Shown piece after piece: positions 45,822 to 57,258 of a stretch of 64,000 nt of DNA. Position 1 is the stretch's first letter. Every line of letters begins with the position of its first letter. Location: the NCBI RefSeq assembly GCF_954871325.1, contig NC_088775.1, forward strand, positions 37,611,561 to 37,675,560. Direction: 5' to 3'. The translations under genes were made by a program, and so were the position numbers. This DNA is from Gordionus sp. m RMFG-2023 (lineage: Eukaryota; Nematomorpha; Gordioida; Chordodea; Parachordodidae). Under the pieces are notes generated by a model. It was not told the origin of the DNA. It saw nothing but the letters and a program-made list of their open reading frames with translations, and did not search any database.

Positions 45822-46579
45822 ATGTCTGATGAATGGGCAGAAGAAATTGTTCAAGTGAACCCTCTTCCTACAACAGAACTTCCAGAAATAAAGTTGTTTG
45901 GTAAATGGAATCCATATGATGTACAAGTATCTGATTTAGGACTTGTTGTTAGTTTATAAATAATACAATTTAAATTTTTTTTGTTTTTAGGATTATATTG
46001 CTATTAAAGATAAGCATGCCAAATATTTACCACATACAAGTGGAAGATATGCTGCTAAAAAATTTAGAAAAGCTCAGTGCCATATAGTTGAGCGTCTTGT
46101 TAACTCGTTAATGATGCATGGGAGAAATAATGGTAAAAAATTAATGGCAGTCAGAATTGTGGAACATACATTTGAAATTGTTTTCTTATTGACGGGTCAA
46201 GTAATTAAACACTATTAGTGCATTGAAAAAAACTATTTATAGAATCCAATCCAAATATTAGTTGATGCAATAATCAATAGTGGACCTCGAGAAGATTCCA
46301 CTAGAATAGGTAGAGCTGGAACTGTTAGACGACAAGCTGTAGATGTTTCACCTTTGAGACGTGTTAATTTAGCAATTTACCTGATAGTGACAGGTTCTAG
46401 AGAGTCAGCTTTTCGTAATATTAAAACAATTGCAGAGTGCTTAGCCGATGAACTTATAAATGCTGCCAAAGTAATATTTTATTTATAGATTTTTTATTAA
46501 ATATTTATAGGGATCATCAAATTCGTATGCTATTAAGAAAAAAGATGAATTAGAAAGAGTTGCTAAATCTAATCGTTAA
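45822..46579 (+). CDS. RPS5: 40S ribosomal protein S5 (uS7), four exons
   Basis: Exons 45822-45947, 45991-46200, 46243-46470 and 46511-46579 give a 210-residue protein (human: 204). It starts [16 protein letters not shown] and contains '[14 protein letters not shown]', '[20 protein letters not shown]', '[20 protein letters not shown]', '[20 protein letters not shown]', '[20 protein letters not shown]' and ends '[16 protein letters not shown]'. uS7 sits in the head of the small ribosomal subunit and contacts mRNA and E-site tRNA. All introns are GT...AG, phase 0, and only 43, 42 and 40 bp. The frame is intact. The start is the first Met of the conserved N-terminus, preceded by a pyrimidine tract TTTCCTT (about 45799) as in ribosomal-protein promoters; an AATAAA lies at 46632. 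Any 5' untranslated exon is not identified. Confidence 0.95.
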
Positions 46580-47323
46580 TAATCTTATTTGGTTTATTTT
46601 ATAAAATTATATCTGTTGTTATTTTTACATCAATAAATTATTGTTAAATCAGCTCAGAATCTGATCAATATTTTGTTTTGTCATCAATAAGTAACATTTT
46701 TAAATTTTATATGGCTACATTTTATTTAATTATAAGAGATTTTTTAGTTAACAATTTTAAAGTAATCAAATTTTGTATTCATTAAAAATATTTAAACACT
46801 AACCAACTAGTAAATAATAATTCATTGCATTATAAAAGAAGTAATTGATATAATAAATCTACACATGCAATATACTTATTGTCAGGCAAAGTCTAAAAAT
46901 ATATTTTTTTTTTCCAGAGATTATTATGAAAGCATTTTAAGATGGGCATAGCTACAGTAAAATATAAATTGGCTACAGCTTGAATTAGTCTTATACATTA
47001 TAAAAGGAAAAGTTTTATTTTTTAAGTCACAATTTTATAATCACCAAAATTATGTTGTGAATCGTAGAAGCAAGTTATCTTGGTACAGCATAAAATTAAG
47101 ACCTCACTGGTTTTTCTAAAAATTTGGGGGAGATTAAAAGTAGTCATCTAAATATATGCAATAAAATAAAAATTTCTTATATTGATTTAAATTGTTAAAA
47201 ATTAAAACTAGAAATAAGAACATAGCTGAGAACCAACTCAAATATTTTAATCTAGGAATTTATTAAGTGGCATGATAAAAAATTTTGATTTAATCATAAA
47301 TTTTTTGTATCCAAATAAAAAAG
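46580..47323. other. RPS5 downstream region, no further genes
   Basis: Carries the putative poly(A) signal AATAAA at 46632-46637, then AT-rich DNA without recognisable frames up to the Sola-like element. Confidence 0.5.
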
Positions 47324-47327
47324 TTAT

Positions 47328-50300
47328 GGGTCATTCCATGTCAAATCAATCACTTTTCGGCCGACCCCTTTCGATATTGATAAAAAATCGTAGGCTGGTT
47401 ATATATGTTCCCATTAGATTATAAACAAAATTTTAGCGCATTAGCAACTATATTAGTGGAGATATTCGGGGTTAAAGGTCCAAAAAACGTCTTTTTTTGC
47501 TTTTTACTGATGTTAAATAATTAGTTTTTAATTTAAAACTAAATATGATCAAATATTGAATCTAATATCAATAGCTAAGGTAATAATTGATGATTATGGT
47601 GAAAACATCAAAATTAATTTTTGATAAAATATGGGTCATCTTATGGTCAGTTGAAAACTTGAAATTAATATTTAGAAATGTATATGATCTCTGATTTTTA
47701 ATTTTTTTAAGAAATATTATCCGTTTACTATTTTTTTAATAATTTCTTCAACAATTGGCATGGCTGAAAATTTATTTAAAAATATATTGCGATTTTTATA
47801 CTTTAAAAAAATAGATGGCGCTATATATAATAGTTTTAATATGTTAAAATTCATTTTTTTTATTGATTAAAAATATTTTAATGTATATATATCATACTAA
47901 ATCGATTACAATGTGCATTATATATATTTATTTGTAATTCAGATTATAAATTTTTAAAATCTTCACAAATTTTGCCTAATTAAGATAGTTTATAAATTAA
48001 TTAAATCTTACTTAATCTAAAGGAATACAAAGCCTGGCTAGCTTGTGAGATTTCTTCAGGCGATAATATATATGTTCGACTAGTGGTCGTAGAAGGATTG
48101 ACCTGCGAGAGAATATGTGATTTAGGCAACACTAAAATATCATCTTTCAGATGAAATTTAAAAGAGGCTGAAGGTCCACAAGGGTGTAAAATTTTTACTT
48201 CTTCATTTGTATCATTTTTATCGATTATATATCCTAACCACCATTTATCTTCATATACACATGTTATATATCCATTAATATTTTAAAATATAATTTTTTC
48301 ATTTAAAAACGAAACTTGTTTTATATTATATTTTTTGGAATTAGAATATATTTTGGTTTTTAGTCTATTTTGATCAATGAAATAACCCCGTGAATATTTT
48401 GGGTACCATGAATGGGCAGTGCAGAATCAAATCTTTTACGAAGGGCTAATTCCTCTTCGATATATTCTTGATTAGATACATATTCAAATTGAATTCCATT
48501 AATATTTTCTTTAGCATAAATATATAATTCTAATGGGGTTAGGATTTGATTTTTATTTGGCCTTTGAAGACTAGCTCTTGCAACTAATCTTTTGACAGTT
48601 CCTCCGATACCGTCACATGCATTTTGCCATGAGCAGTGGCAAAGAAATGCCATTCGGCAGGAATATTAAAATCGTATTTATGAAGGCATATGTTCAGAAA
48701 ATTTTTGCAATTCTTGTATTGAGACGCGGCTTCATCTGAAAAATATATTATTTTTTCTGGTTTAGAATTAAATTTGGCTGTTAAGAATTTAATAAATTTT
48801 TTTTGGTAAAGGTGGACTGCACTAGTATTGGCTTAATGATTCGGACAAAATAACAAAATTTATATTTTTTAATTCTTCTCAAGATTTATAATATGCTACA
48901 AATGGATGTATAGTGGCCTGCCCGTTGTTCCAATGAAATCCCTAAACTTCATCTAGTAAATTGAAGGAATAATTCTCTTAATAATCTAGAATTGTTAAAA
49001 ATTCCCCATCTTTTAAATTTTCTTTGGAATTCTTCAAAAATAAACTTTGTGTTTATCTATAAATGAGTGACGCAGTAAAATTTGAACTTTTTCTAATAGA
49101 TATTCGATGAAATCATCAATGGACTTTATAATAGTTTCAAGATTTGCTCTATCCACAGTGATCCATTGTTTAAACGTGACATATTCTATACGATTTCTCT
49201 GAAACAACAGGTATAATTGGCCCTTAAAAGATTCTATACCAGGGCATTGATCACAATTTGTTAAATAACATTTTGGCTGAGATGGATTACAAATAATTTG
49301 CGCCAAAAGATAGTTATAAGAATTTATACAGTTATCTTCTCCTGCTGTAATTTCAGCTATTACATTTGTCATTAATTTCACATTCTGATGAATGGCGCAC
49401 ACAAACAGTGTGTGTGCCACTAGCTCCAACTAATATACAGTTTTTTGGTCTAAGTTCGGCAAATTTAGAGAATCTAATTGATATATTTGGGTATTCTTCC
49501 TTAAACATCTTGAATATTTCTTTAAGATTATTTAATATAAGTCTTTGGACTGATTCTTTCTCGCCTTTAACAGATACACAACCTTTTATTCCAGTCATGA
49601 GTCGGCTTTTATCAGAACTATAATTTTGTATTTGTATTGCTTAAAAAAATTTTCAAAATCTTTGAAATTTTCTTTATCACTGGTTATTTTAATAATGTAA
49701 GATAATGAGAATTTCATAACATTCTTGGTCTTGATGGGTATGACTTTGTCTGGGGAAGGGGGGTGGAGGGTTGGGGGTAGGCCTGGTAATTAATGTGATT
49801 TTCGATTTTTCCCTTAATAATTTTCCAGCAATCCTTTAATCCTGCTTTTTTTGTTCGTGTGCTAGTCCCATTTTATAATTATTTTTAATTTATATTGAAA
49901 TATTAAAAAAATTTTTTATCCTGCGAATATCTCAGGGGAATAAGGTTTACAAAATTATATAATCGAATTTTATGATATATTATACATTAAAATATTTTTA
50001 ATCGATAAAAAAATGAATTTTAACATATTAAAACTATTATATATAGCGCCATCTATTTTTTTTAAAGTATAAAAATAGCGATATTTTTTTAAATAAATAT
50101 CCAGCCATGATTGTTGAAGAAATTATTAAAAAAATAGTAAAAGGATAACATTTCTTAAAAAAATTAAAAATTGGAGATCATATTCATTTCGAAATATTAA
50201 TTTTGATGTTTTTGCCATAATTATCAATTATTAACTTATTGATATTAGATTCAATATTTGATCATATTTAGTTTTAAATTAAAAACTAATTATTTAACAT

Positions 50301-50492
50301 CAGTAAAAAGCAAAAAAAGGCGTTTTTTGGACCTTTAACCCCGATTATCTCCGCTAATATAGTTGCTAATGCGCTAAAATTTTCTTTATAATCTAATGGG
50401 AACATATATAACCACTCTACAACTTTTTATCGAAATTGAAAGGGGTCGGCCGAAAATCTTGATTTTTTTGCTCATTTCACATGGAATGACCC
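47328..50492 (-). mobile_element. Sola-like DNA transposon with long TIRs
   Basis: Begins GGGTCATTCCATGT and ends with the complement (ACATGGAATGACCC). The 4-bp duplication is TTAT (47324-47327 and 50493-50496). Terminal inverted repeats extend about 560 bp (47328-47890 against 49930-50492) with roughly 85% identity. Total 3.17 kb. The Sola superfamily makes 4-bp duplications, and the internal protein matches the kind of protein I associate with it, but the superfamily name is inferred from memory of these traits. Confidence 0.6.
48360..49610 (-). pseudogene. Transposase-like protein of the long-TIR element
   Basis: Three - strand blocks: 49598-49353 ('FSKFAELRPKNCILVGASGT' followed by 'HTVCVRHSSECEI'), 49429-49034 ('TLFVCAIHQNVKLMTNV', 'CPGIESFKGQLYLLF', with a Cys pair CYLTNCDQC), and 48653-48360 ('FLCHCSWQNACDGIGGTVKR', 'ARASLQRP', 'ILTPLELYIYAKEN'). 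The blocks F(F/L)xxSxGKxxCDGIGGTVKR and GTHxVCVCxxHQNxKLM recur in uncharacterised transposon-encoded proteins of invertebrates. In this copy the Gly-Lys of the first motif is changed (SWQNACDG). The frame changes around 49390 and 48700. A catalytic triad cannot be assigned by eye. Confidence 0.6.
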
Positions 50493-50496
50493 TTAT

Positions 50497-50984
50497 AAGA
50501 ATTATCCTATATGTGCATCCACGTTTTAGACCTAAGCAAGCTAGGATAGCATCTAGTGAACAATGTTGATCCATTATAACATACTTATGAAAATGCCGTT
50601 TCAGAGGTGGCACAAGATAATCTGGTAATTATTAGATACCTTGATTTTATCATTAAATTGTGGCTTCATCTATACTTTTTTTTTTAAAAAATTCTTTTTT
50701 CCACACTCACATTTAATGTATAAGACAGAATACAAATTAATATCTCTTCCCTATACTTAAAGTAAGTTATTCACGTTTTGCACTCCCTGAACCCAACTTA
50801 GACAAAATATCTGAGTGGTTCTCTTTTCCTTTACTATATCTAAATTTTAAAACTTCTCATAAGTAACAACCAATGTTGAAGTATTTGAGACAAATGGCTT
50901 GTAATTGGTATAAATTACAAATTTTTTTCCAATTCAAGTTTAAATCTTGTGAAAAAAATTATAGGTCTCTTAAAACTATCAATC
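50497..50984. other. No recognisable features
   Basis: AT-rich DNA between the Sola-like element and the LTR element; a low-complexity frame only. Confidence 0.5.
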
Positions 50985-50989
50985 AAATG

Positions 50990-51140
50990 TGTAATAGAAA
51001 CAATAGCCTCAAAGGCAATTAAATATATGATGAATTTTAAATATATTTATTATTAATCGTTTGTTTTGTTAAAGATATATATACTACGGTACAAAATATA
51101 AAAAATAGTTAAAATTATAATAAAATTTGGTATCACTATA
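50990..51140 (+). repeat. 5' LTR (151 bp)
   Basis: Starts TGTAATAGAAACAAT and ends TATCACTATA. TGGCGCAGTCG follows immediately and is the probable primer-binding site. Confidence 0.85.
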
Positions 51141-54100
51141 ATGGCGCAGTCGTTTCAAATGGAGAATTATAATATGAAGGAGTGCAATATGGAAGTTTAT
51201 TTATCAAAGATGGAATTCATATTTAAAATCGCAAAAATAGAAGACAAAAAATCATTTTTATTAGCGAATATTGGATTAGAGGTTTATTCTAAATTATTTA
51301 ATTTGTGTTTGCCAAAGACATTAGAGGAAATATCATATGATGACATAATTAAACTTTTAAAAAATTATTATATGAAGAAGACAAACTTCCTATTAGAAAG
51401 ATATTATTTTTTTAAAATGGAACAAGAAAAAGATGAAACCATCGTAGAGTATATTAATAAATTAAAGATAAAGGCAAAGACGTGTGAATTTAAAGATATG
51501 TATAATACAGTATTGCGGGACAAATTAGTGTCAGGAATTAATAATGGAAAAATATTAATGAAATTAATTAACACGCAGGACTTGACATGGGAAAGTGCAA
51601 TACAAATCGCGACCGAAGTGGAGACTACAGAAATAATGTCGTATGAAAAATTATCTGCAGGGAAGGAGATAAATAAAATCTCAAAAACAGTAACAAGGGA
51701 GCAGTATGACAAGTACAAACCAGTATCAAAAATTATTTGCTATTGTGGATTAGGAGATCACATAAAACCTAAGTGCCCTAATTTGAATGCCATCTGCCAT
51801 AATTGTGGGATAAAAGGACATTTACAAAAAGTATGCAGAAGGAATCGTGGGAAGAAAGAATATATTCGAACGATAGATGTTCCAGAAAATGAGCGAGAAA
51901 GTTTTGAGGATTGGGAATTTCCAGAAGAGTCTCGAGAAAAATTTAAGGTGAAATAATTGATAGATAAAATTTATATTAAATTTTTAATTGACACAGGATC
52001 GGCAGTCTCCATTTTGAATATAGAAGATGTTTACCGTTTAAAAATACCAGTAACAAAAACGGATATTATTTTAAAATCTAATAATGTAATGATCAATATT
52101 AAAGGTAAATATATATTACCCGTTATAAAAATAAATCAATGTACTATAGTTAATGAGGTTTGGGAGGATAATATTGTACATAAATTTTCATTATTATTTA
52201 CTAAAAAATTAGGTTTACTAAAAGGGTTTAAGGCCAGTTTAACGGTAAGATCCAACCCTCAGTTTCAATGTATGAAAAGTAGACCGATACCATTTGCGTG
52301 GATGGCAAAACGGAATTACAACGACTGGAATCCATGGGAGTTTTAGAAAGACTAAAATATTCGAATATCGCTTCTCCGATTGTGCCTGTATTGAAGAAAG
52401 ATGGATCTTTACGAATTTGCTGTGATTTCAGACAAACGGTTAATGCAAATATTTTGATAGATATCCTTTACCCAGAATTAATGAATTATTAGCCACACTA
52501 GGTAATGGGTGTAAATATACAGTATTAGATTTATCCGAAGCATATTTTCAAATTGAGCTAGATGAGGAGGCAAAAAAGCTGTTAGTAATCAACACGCCTA
52601 GTGGATTGTATCGTTTCACACGACTTCCGTTTGGGGTAGCCTCAGCGCCAGCGATTTTTCAACAAACAATGGATTCATTATTAAAGGAATTACCTGGAGT
52701 AGCGGTATATTTGGACGATATAATAATTACGAGGGAATCAATTGAGAGTCATAAAAAAAATTTGATAAATGTATTAAAGATGTTAGAAATAAACGGTATG
52801 AAATTAAATCTAAAAAAATGTGATTTTTTTAAAGAAAAGATTGAATTCTTAGGTCATACCGTTAGCGAAGAGGGAATTACGACAACAAATAAGAATGTCA
52901 ATGCAATTTTAGACGCACCGTTACCTAAAAACGTTAAAGAATTACAAGCTTTTATCGGTATAATAAATTATTATCAAAAATTTATAAACAATTTTTCGAC
53001 TATTGCGGCTTCATTATATAGGCTTTTAAGGAAAGATGTGCCATGGAAATGGACAAATAATGAAACAATTGTAATTAATAAATTTAAAAAATTAATATCA
53101 GAAGCACCAATTTTAACACATTATAATCCGGAAAAACCGATAATTCTAGTTGCTGATGCGTCTCAACATGGAATAGGATCAGTTATATCTCATATCATTA
53201 ACAACGAGGAAAAATCGATTGGATACGCGTCTCGAACATTAAATGCTGCCGAACGAAATTACAGTCAGATAGAGCTGGAGGCTTTAGCAATTATATTTGG
53301 ATTAATTAAATTTAAACAATATTTAATTGGCAGACATTTCATTATCACTACTGACCATAAACCCCTAATATCGTTACTTAATCCACATAAAAGAATAACA
53401 GATATGTCATCAAGATTAGTAAGATGGTCATTACTACTAGCAAATTATGATTATGAATTGCAACTTCGAGGGACAAAAAAAATAGTAATGCGGATATGCT
53501 TTCCCGGTTTCCAATTGACGGTAAACCATCTGCTTGGGAAGAGTTAGATATTAATTTAATACTATCGGATGCTCCACAATTTATTTCAGCGTTAGATATA
53601 AAAGCACACAAGAAATGACCCGGTATTAGCAAAGGTTTCACGTTACCTTACAACTGGATGGCCAAAGATAATAGAGGAAAATCTAAAACCGTTTTTTCAG
53701 CGCCGAAATGAACTCACGATGGAGACAGGGTGTATATTGGGATTAAGAACCATAATTACAAAAAAATTACAAGTAAATATTTTGTCTTTTTTACATATGG
53801 GGCATCAGGGTTATACTAAAACAAAATTATTGGCACAAGAGAACGTTTGGTGGCCTAATATTAACGAAGATATCGAATTACACGGTAAGAATTGTGAATT
53901 ATGTCAAACAAATAATCCTGGCAATAAAACGATCATAGGGAAATGGCCCTCCACAAATAAACCATGGGGAAGAATTCATTTAGATTTTGCCGGACCAATT
54001 AATGGAGATATATATCTAGTAATAATAGATAGTTTTAGTAAATGGTCTGAAATACAAAAAATGACGACGAATAATTTTACTGAAGTAAGAAAATTGTTGT

Positions 54101-54961
54101 TAAGACATTTTGCTATTTTCGATTACCCCAATACGATTGTTACGGATAATGGCCCCCCATTTCAAAGTAGAGAATTTAGTTTATTTTGCAAACAATTATC
54201 AATTAAAAATGTATATAGTGCCCCATACCACCCTAGAACCAACGGAGAAGCGGAGTGGTTAGTACAAATTTTTAAAATTTTTTTAAAAAAACATAATGAT
54301 TATAATAAAATCCAAGATTTTTTGTTTAATTATCGAAATACGCCACAAATAACCACAAAACAATCACCAAGTTCAATTATCCTTAAATTTCAACCCATAG
54401 GACCTTTACAATTAATAAAACCAAATTATCCTCATCCATATATACCTCAGTTACCAGGTTTTTTTAATATAAATGAAAAAATATATGCAAAAGATTTTTA
54501 AAAAGAGAATTGGATACCAGGTATAATCGTTAAAAGAACAGGACCAATGGCGTTTTTAGTTGAAACTAAATTAGGGGTATGGAGAAGACATATTAATCAG
54601 TTAAAACATAGGTTCGACAACACCGATTTAAAAAATAGAGAGGAGGGAAGAGAAGAAGAAACGATGCAAACTACACCACAAATGAATGAAAATTATCATA
54701 TACAAAATTCGATAGCAAAAGACATTGAGCCTACACAAAACTCAATGACCAAAGACATTGACCCTATACACGAATTGGTGACCAAAGACATTGACCCAAT
54801 ACAAGACTCAATAAACAAAGACACCATCATAAATGATAAGATGAAAATCGACAATAATGAGCAAACGGTGGTAGAGAACGAAATTACAAGCAGCCCTTCA
54901 AAACGGATAAGAAAACAATTTATACCGTTTCAAATCGAGAGCCCAAAAAGGAGAGAATAGA

Positions 54962-55132
54962 TGTAATAGAAACAATTAGCCTCAAAGGCAATTAAATATA
55001 TTATGAATTTTAAATATATATATATTATTAATTGTGTACGACGATTAATTGTTTGTTTTGTAAAAGATATATATACTGCGGTACAAAATATAAAAAATAG
55101 TTAAAATTATAATAAAATTTGGTATCACTATA
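54962..55132 (+). repeat. 3' LTR (171 bp)
   Basis: Same ends as the 5' LTR; about 20 bp longer around 55036-55060. Preceded by an A/G-rich tract. Confidence 0.85.
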
Positions 55133-55137
55133 AAATG

Positions 55138-55345
55138 AAATATGGCATTGCCTACACTTTACTTGATGCATCAATGGCCAAGTTTCTTAATTGATAAAAC
55201 AAAATAAATTGGCTCTTTTTCAAGTTTTTTTTTTAACATTTCAAAAGCAATTTGCTCACTTTTCCATTCAAAATGAACATATTTCTTCATTGGTTAATAT
55301 AGTGGAATATCAATTTTTGCCAAATCCTCCAAAAATCGATGGAAA
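55138..55345 (-). pseudogene. Second gypsy-type pol fragment (fossil)
   Basis: On the - strand there is 'NYFHRFLEDLAKI' and 'HFEWKSEQIAFEMLKKKLEK', the reverse transcriptase to RNase H junction of Ty3/gypsy Pol. It is an old, many-times broken fragment, different from both neighbouring elements. It may extend to about 56 kb, but I cannot support more parts. Confidence 0.55.
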
Positions 55346-56570
55346 TAATTTTCCAATCTAAAAACAATTTTATCTCAGCTTGGTTTCTCTTTAACCCTAT
55401 TATTTTGGTGCTGTAGATATAAAATTTTTGGTGCACCCAGTACTGGTTTTCTTTTAAGTTTATGTCAATAATTTCTTTAATAACTTACACTAAATGTTTA
55501 TTCTGTTTAGGTGTTATACTTATGATCAAAACATCTATATAATATAATACACCCTATATCCCTTGGGAAATGGTAATCACATGCAGATGCTTCAAGGCAA
55601 ATAAATTTGGATATTATCAATAAACGATGTATTTCCTCCTTAAGAGGAAAAAATGATAACTAAAAAGTGACAGTATTAATGAATGTTTAGATGCTAATCT
55701 TACACAACATATGATGGTGTAATATACAGTCCTATTATGTGATCTAAGAAACAAACTGAATACTGGCTTATATTCATCCAAATGTATCAACCAAGTCTTG
55801 TTATGGAACAATAATCACTAAAATATTCCAGATCAGAACCATTGGTTAGATGAGCAATGAAATTCTTTCTTGACAATTATGGATACTCATACTTAGAAAT
55901 AGTGTTAATTAGTTAACTTCTCAAAAACTGCAGGACATAGTTTGGGTATTCATTAAACCTGCCACACACTCCTTCAGTATAGATGGCCTTGCATAAACAT
56001 CCTCAAATTCAAATGAACTATATGCCTGGAATGCCATTATCCGTGGCACTTTTCATACTTCAAAAACAATTGATTTAGTAATAGAGGAGTTATATTTAAT
56101 TTTGATAATTTGAATTTTTAAAAATTATACATATGTAGTTATATATAACTGTGTATGCATACATACAATTTTTGAACTCAATTAATTTCCTGAACATGCT
56201 CTTGACCTGTTAAGGACAGGCATGTTGCAGACTCTATATTTTTGTGATAATTTTTTTTTATTTTTTGTAGATTTTTGTTGTTATTATATTTTTTTCCCTA
56301 CAAAAGATACCAAATTACTTTTATATAAATTTTTATCCATTCAAAGAAGAAATATTTTTATATACAAAATGGATAATTTGTCACATCTAATTTTTTTAAA
56401 TAAAGAACAATCTATTATCTTAAATAAATGTTAGCCTGGTTCCAAGAATAATCGAAATATTATTCTCATTACTTGTATAAGGAGTCACTTTTTTATAGTG
56501 GAAATTATTCTTTTAACAAAAATCTAGTGAATAAAAAAAATTATCTCTTTATTTAAAATATCTACAATAA
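55346..56570. other. Unassigned; possible older retroelement debris
   Basis: Slightly less AT-biased than the surroundings. Frames at 55617-55811 (-) and 56222-56434 (+) have no recognised family. Confidence 0.35.
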
Positions 56571-56576
56571 TGCACA

Positions 56577-56918
56577 AAGGTATGTCCAGGATTTTGCTAA
56601 GGGGGATGGGAAAGCACTATTAGATGAATTTTATTGGAGATCTTTAGGTCCACTTATTGTAAGCCTTTGGATATATTAGATTTTTATAAAAATAAATTTT
56701 GGTTTTGACTTTTTTTAAAATTAAAATCCTGTTTTAAAAATTTTTTGAATTATAGTCGTTTTTTAAAAAATTTATTTTTACTATATTTCCTTTCAAACTT
56801 ATAATGATAAATTGTGTTTATTCTTTGGGGAGTGAAGGGCGTGTAGGAGGAAATTTTTATTAGCTTAAAATGATATAAAGTGATGAATGAAATTCCTCCC
56901 CTTGGATACGCGTCTGAT
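56577..56918. mobile_element. hAT-type MITE, ~340 bp
   Basis: Left end AGGTATGTCCAGGATTTT and inverted right end CAGACGCGTATCC match the family with CGTATCCAGG ends. The interior segment 'attagcttaaaatgatat' followed by 'gtgatgaatgaaattcctcccc' is shared with the right ends at 1530-1600, 44690-44740 and with the left end at 62250-62300. Confidence 0.55.
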
Positions 56919-57124
56919 AATGATTTTTTTTTATTTATAAAAACATAAATTTTATTGATTACCATAAAAATAGAAAATCTGCAACTCTCCTATAAAAGAT
57001 TATTTTTTATAATTTATGAAATTCAATTAGGCAAAAAAAGGAAATATAAAATTAATATTTTTTGTCCAATCAGCTGGTCCTATATTTTATTGATGATGTT
57101 ACTGATAGACTGCTCTGTCGGATT

Positions 57125-57258
57125 TTAATTGCAGTTTTGTAAAAGTAGCGCGCTACTTTTTTCATTAGCGGTAGTCTTAGTGTGCTACTTTAAATAATAG
57201 AATCCTAGTAGCTCGTTACTAATTTAGAAAGTAGCGCACTACTTCGCCACTTTCAATT
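57125..57258. repeat. Palindromic AGTAGCGCGCTACT repeat
   Basis: Three to four inverted or direct copies of 'agtagcgcrctactt' in ~130 bp, resembling hAT-type subterminal repeats. No second terminus identified. 57259-57950 has no recognisable features. Confidence 0.45.

Larger units (their letters stand above)
50990..55132 (+). mobile_element. Ty3/gypsy-type LTR retrotransposon (fossil, nearly full length)
   Basis: A 4.14-kb element with LTRs at 50990-51140 and 54962-55132 and a 5-bp duplication AAATG (50985-50989 and 55133-55137). Parts in order: gag with two CCHC zinc knuckles (about 51140-51955), aspartic protease (active site DTGSA, about 51960-52200), reverse transcriptase (YLDD, about 52300-52870), RNase H (about 53080-53460), integrase (HHCC finger then DDE core, about 53770-54480) and a C-terminal tail with repeated 'TKDIDPI' (about 54550-54960). 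Very short LTRs and two knuckles suggest a Mag-like lineage, by inference. The coding region has a handful of breaks. LTRs differ mainly by a ~20-bp indel, so it is fairly young. A purine tract precedes the 3' LTR. Confidence 0.9.
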
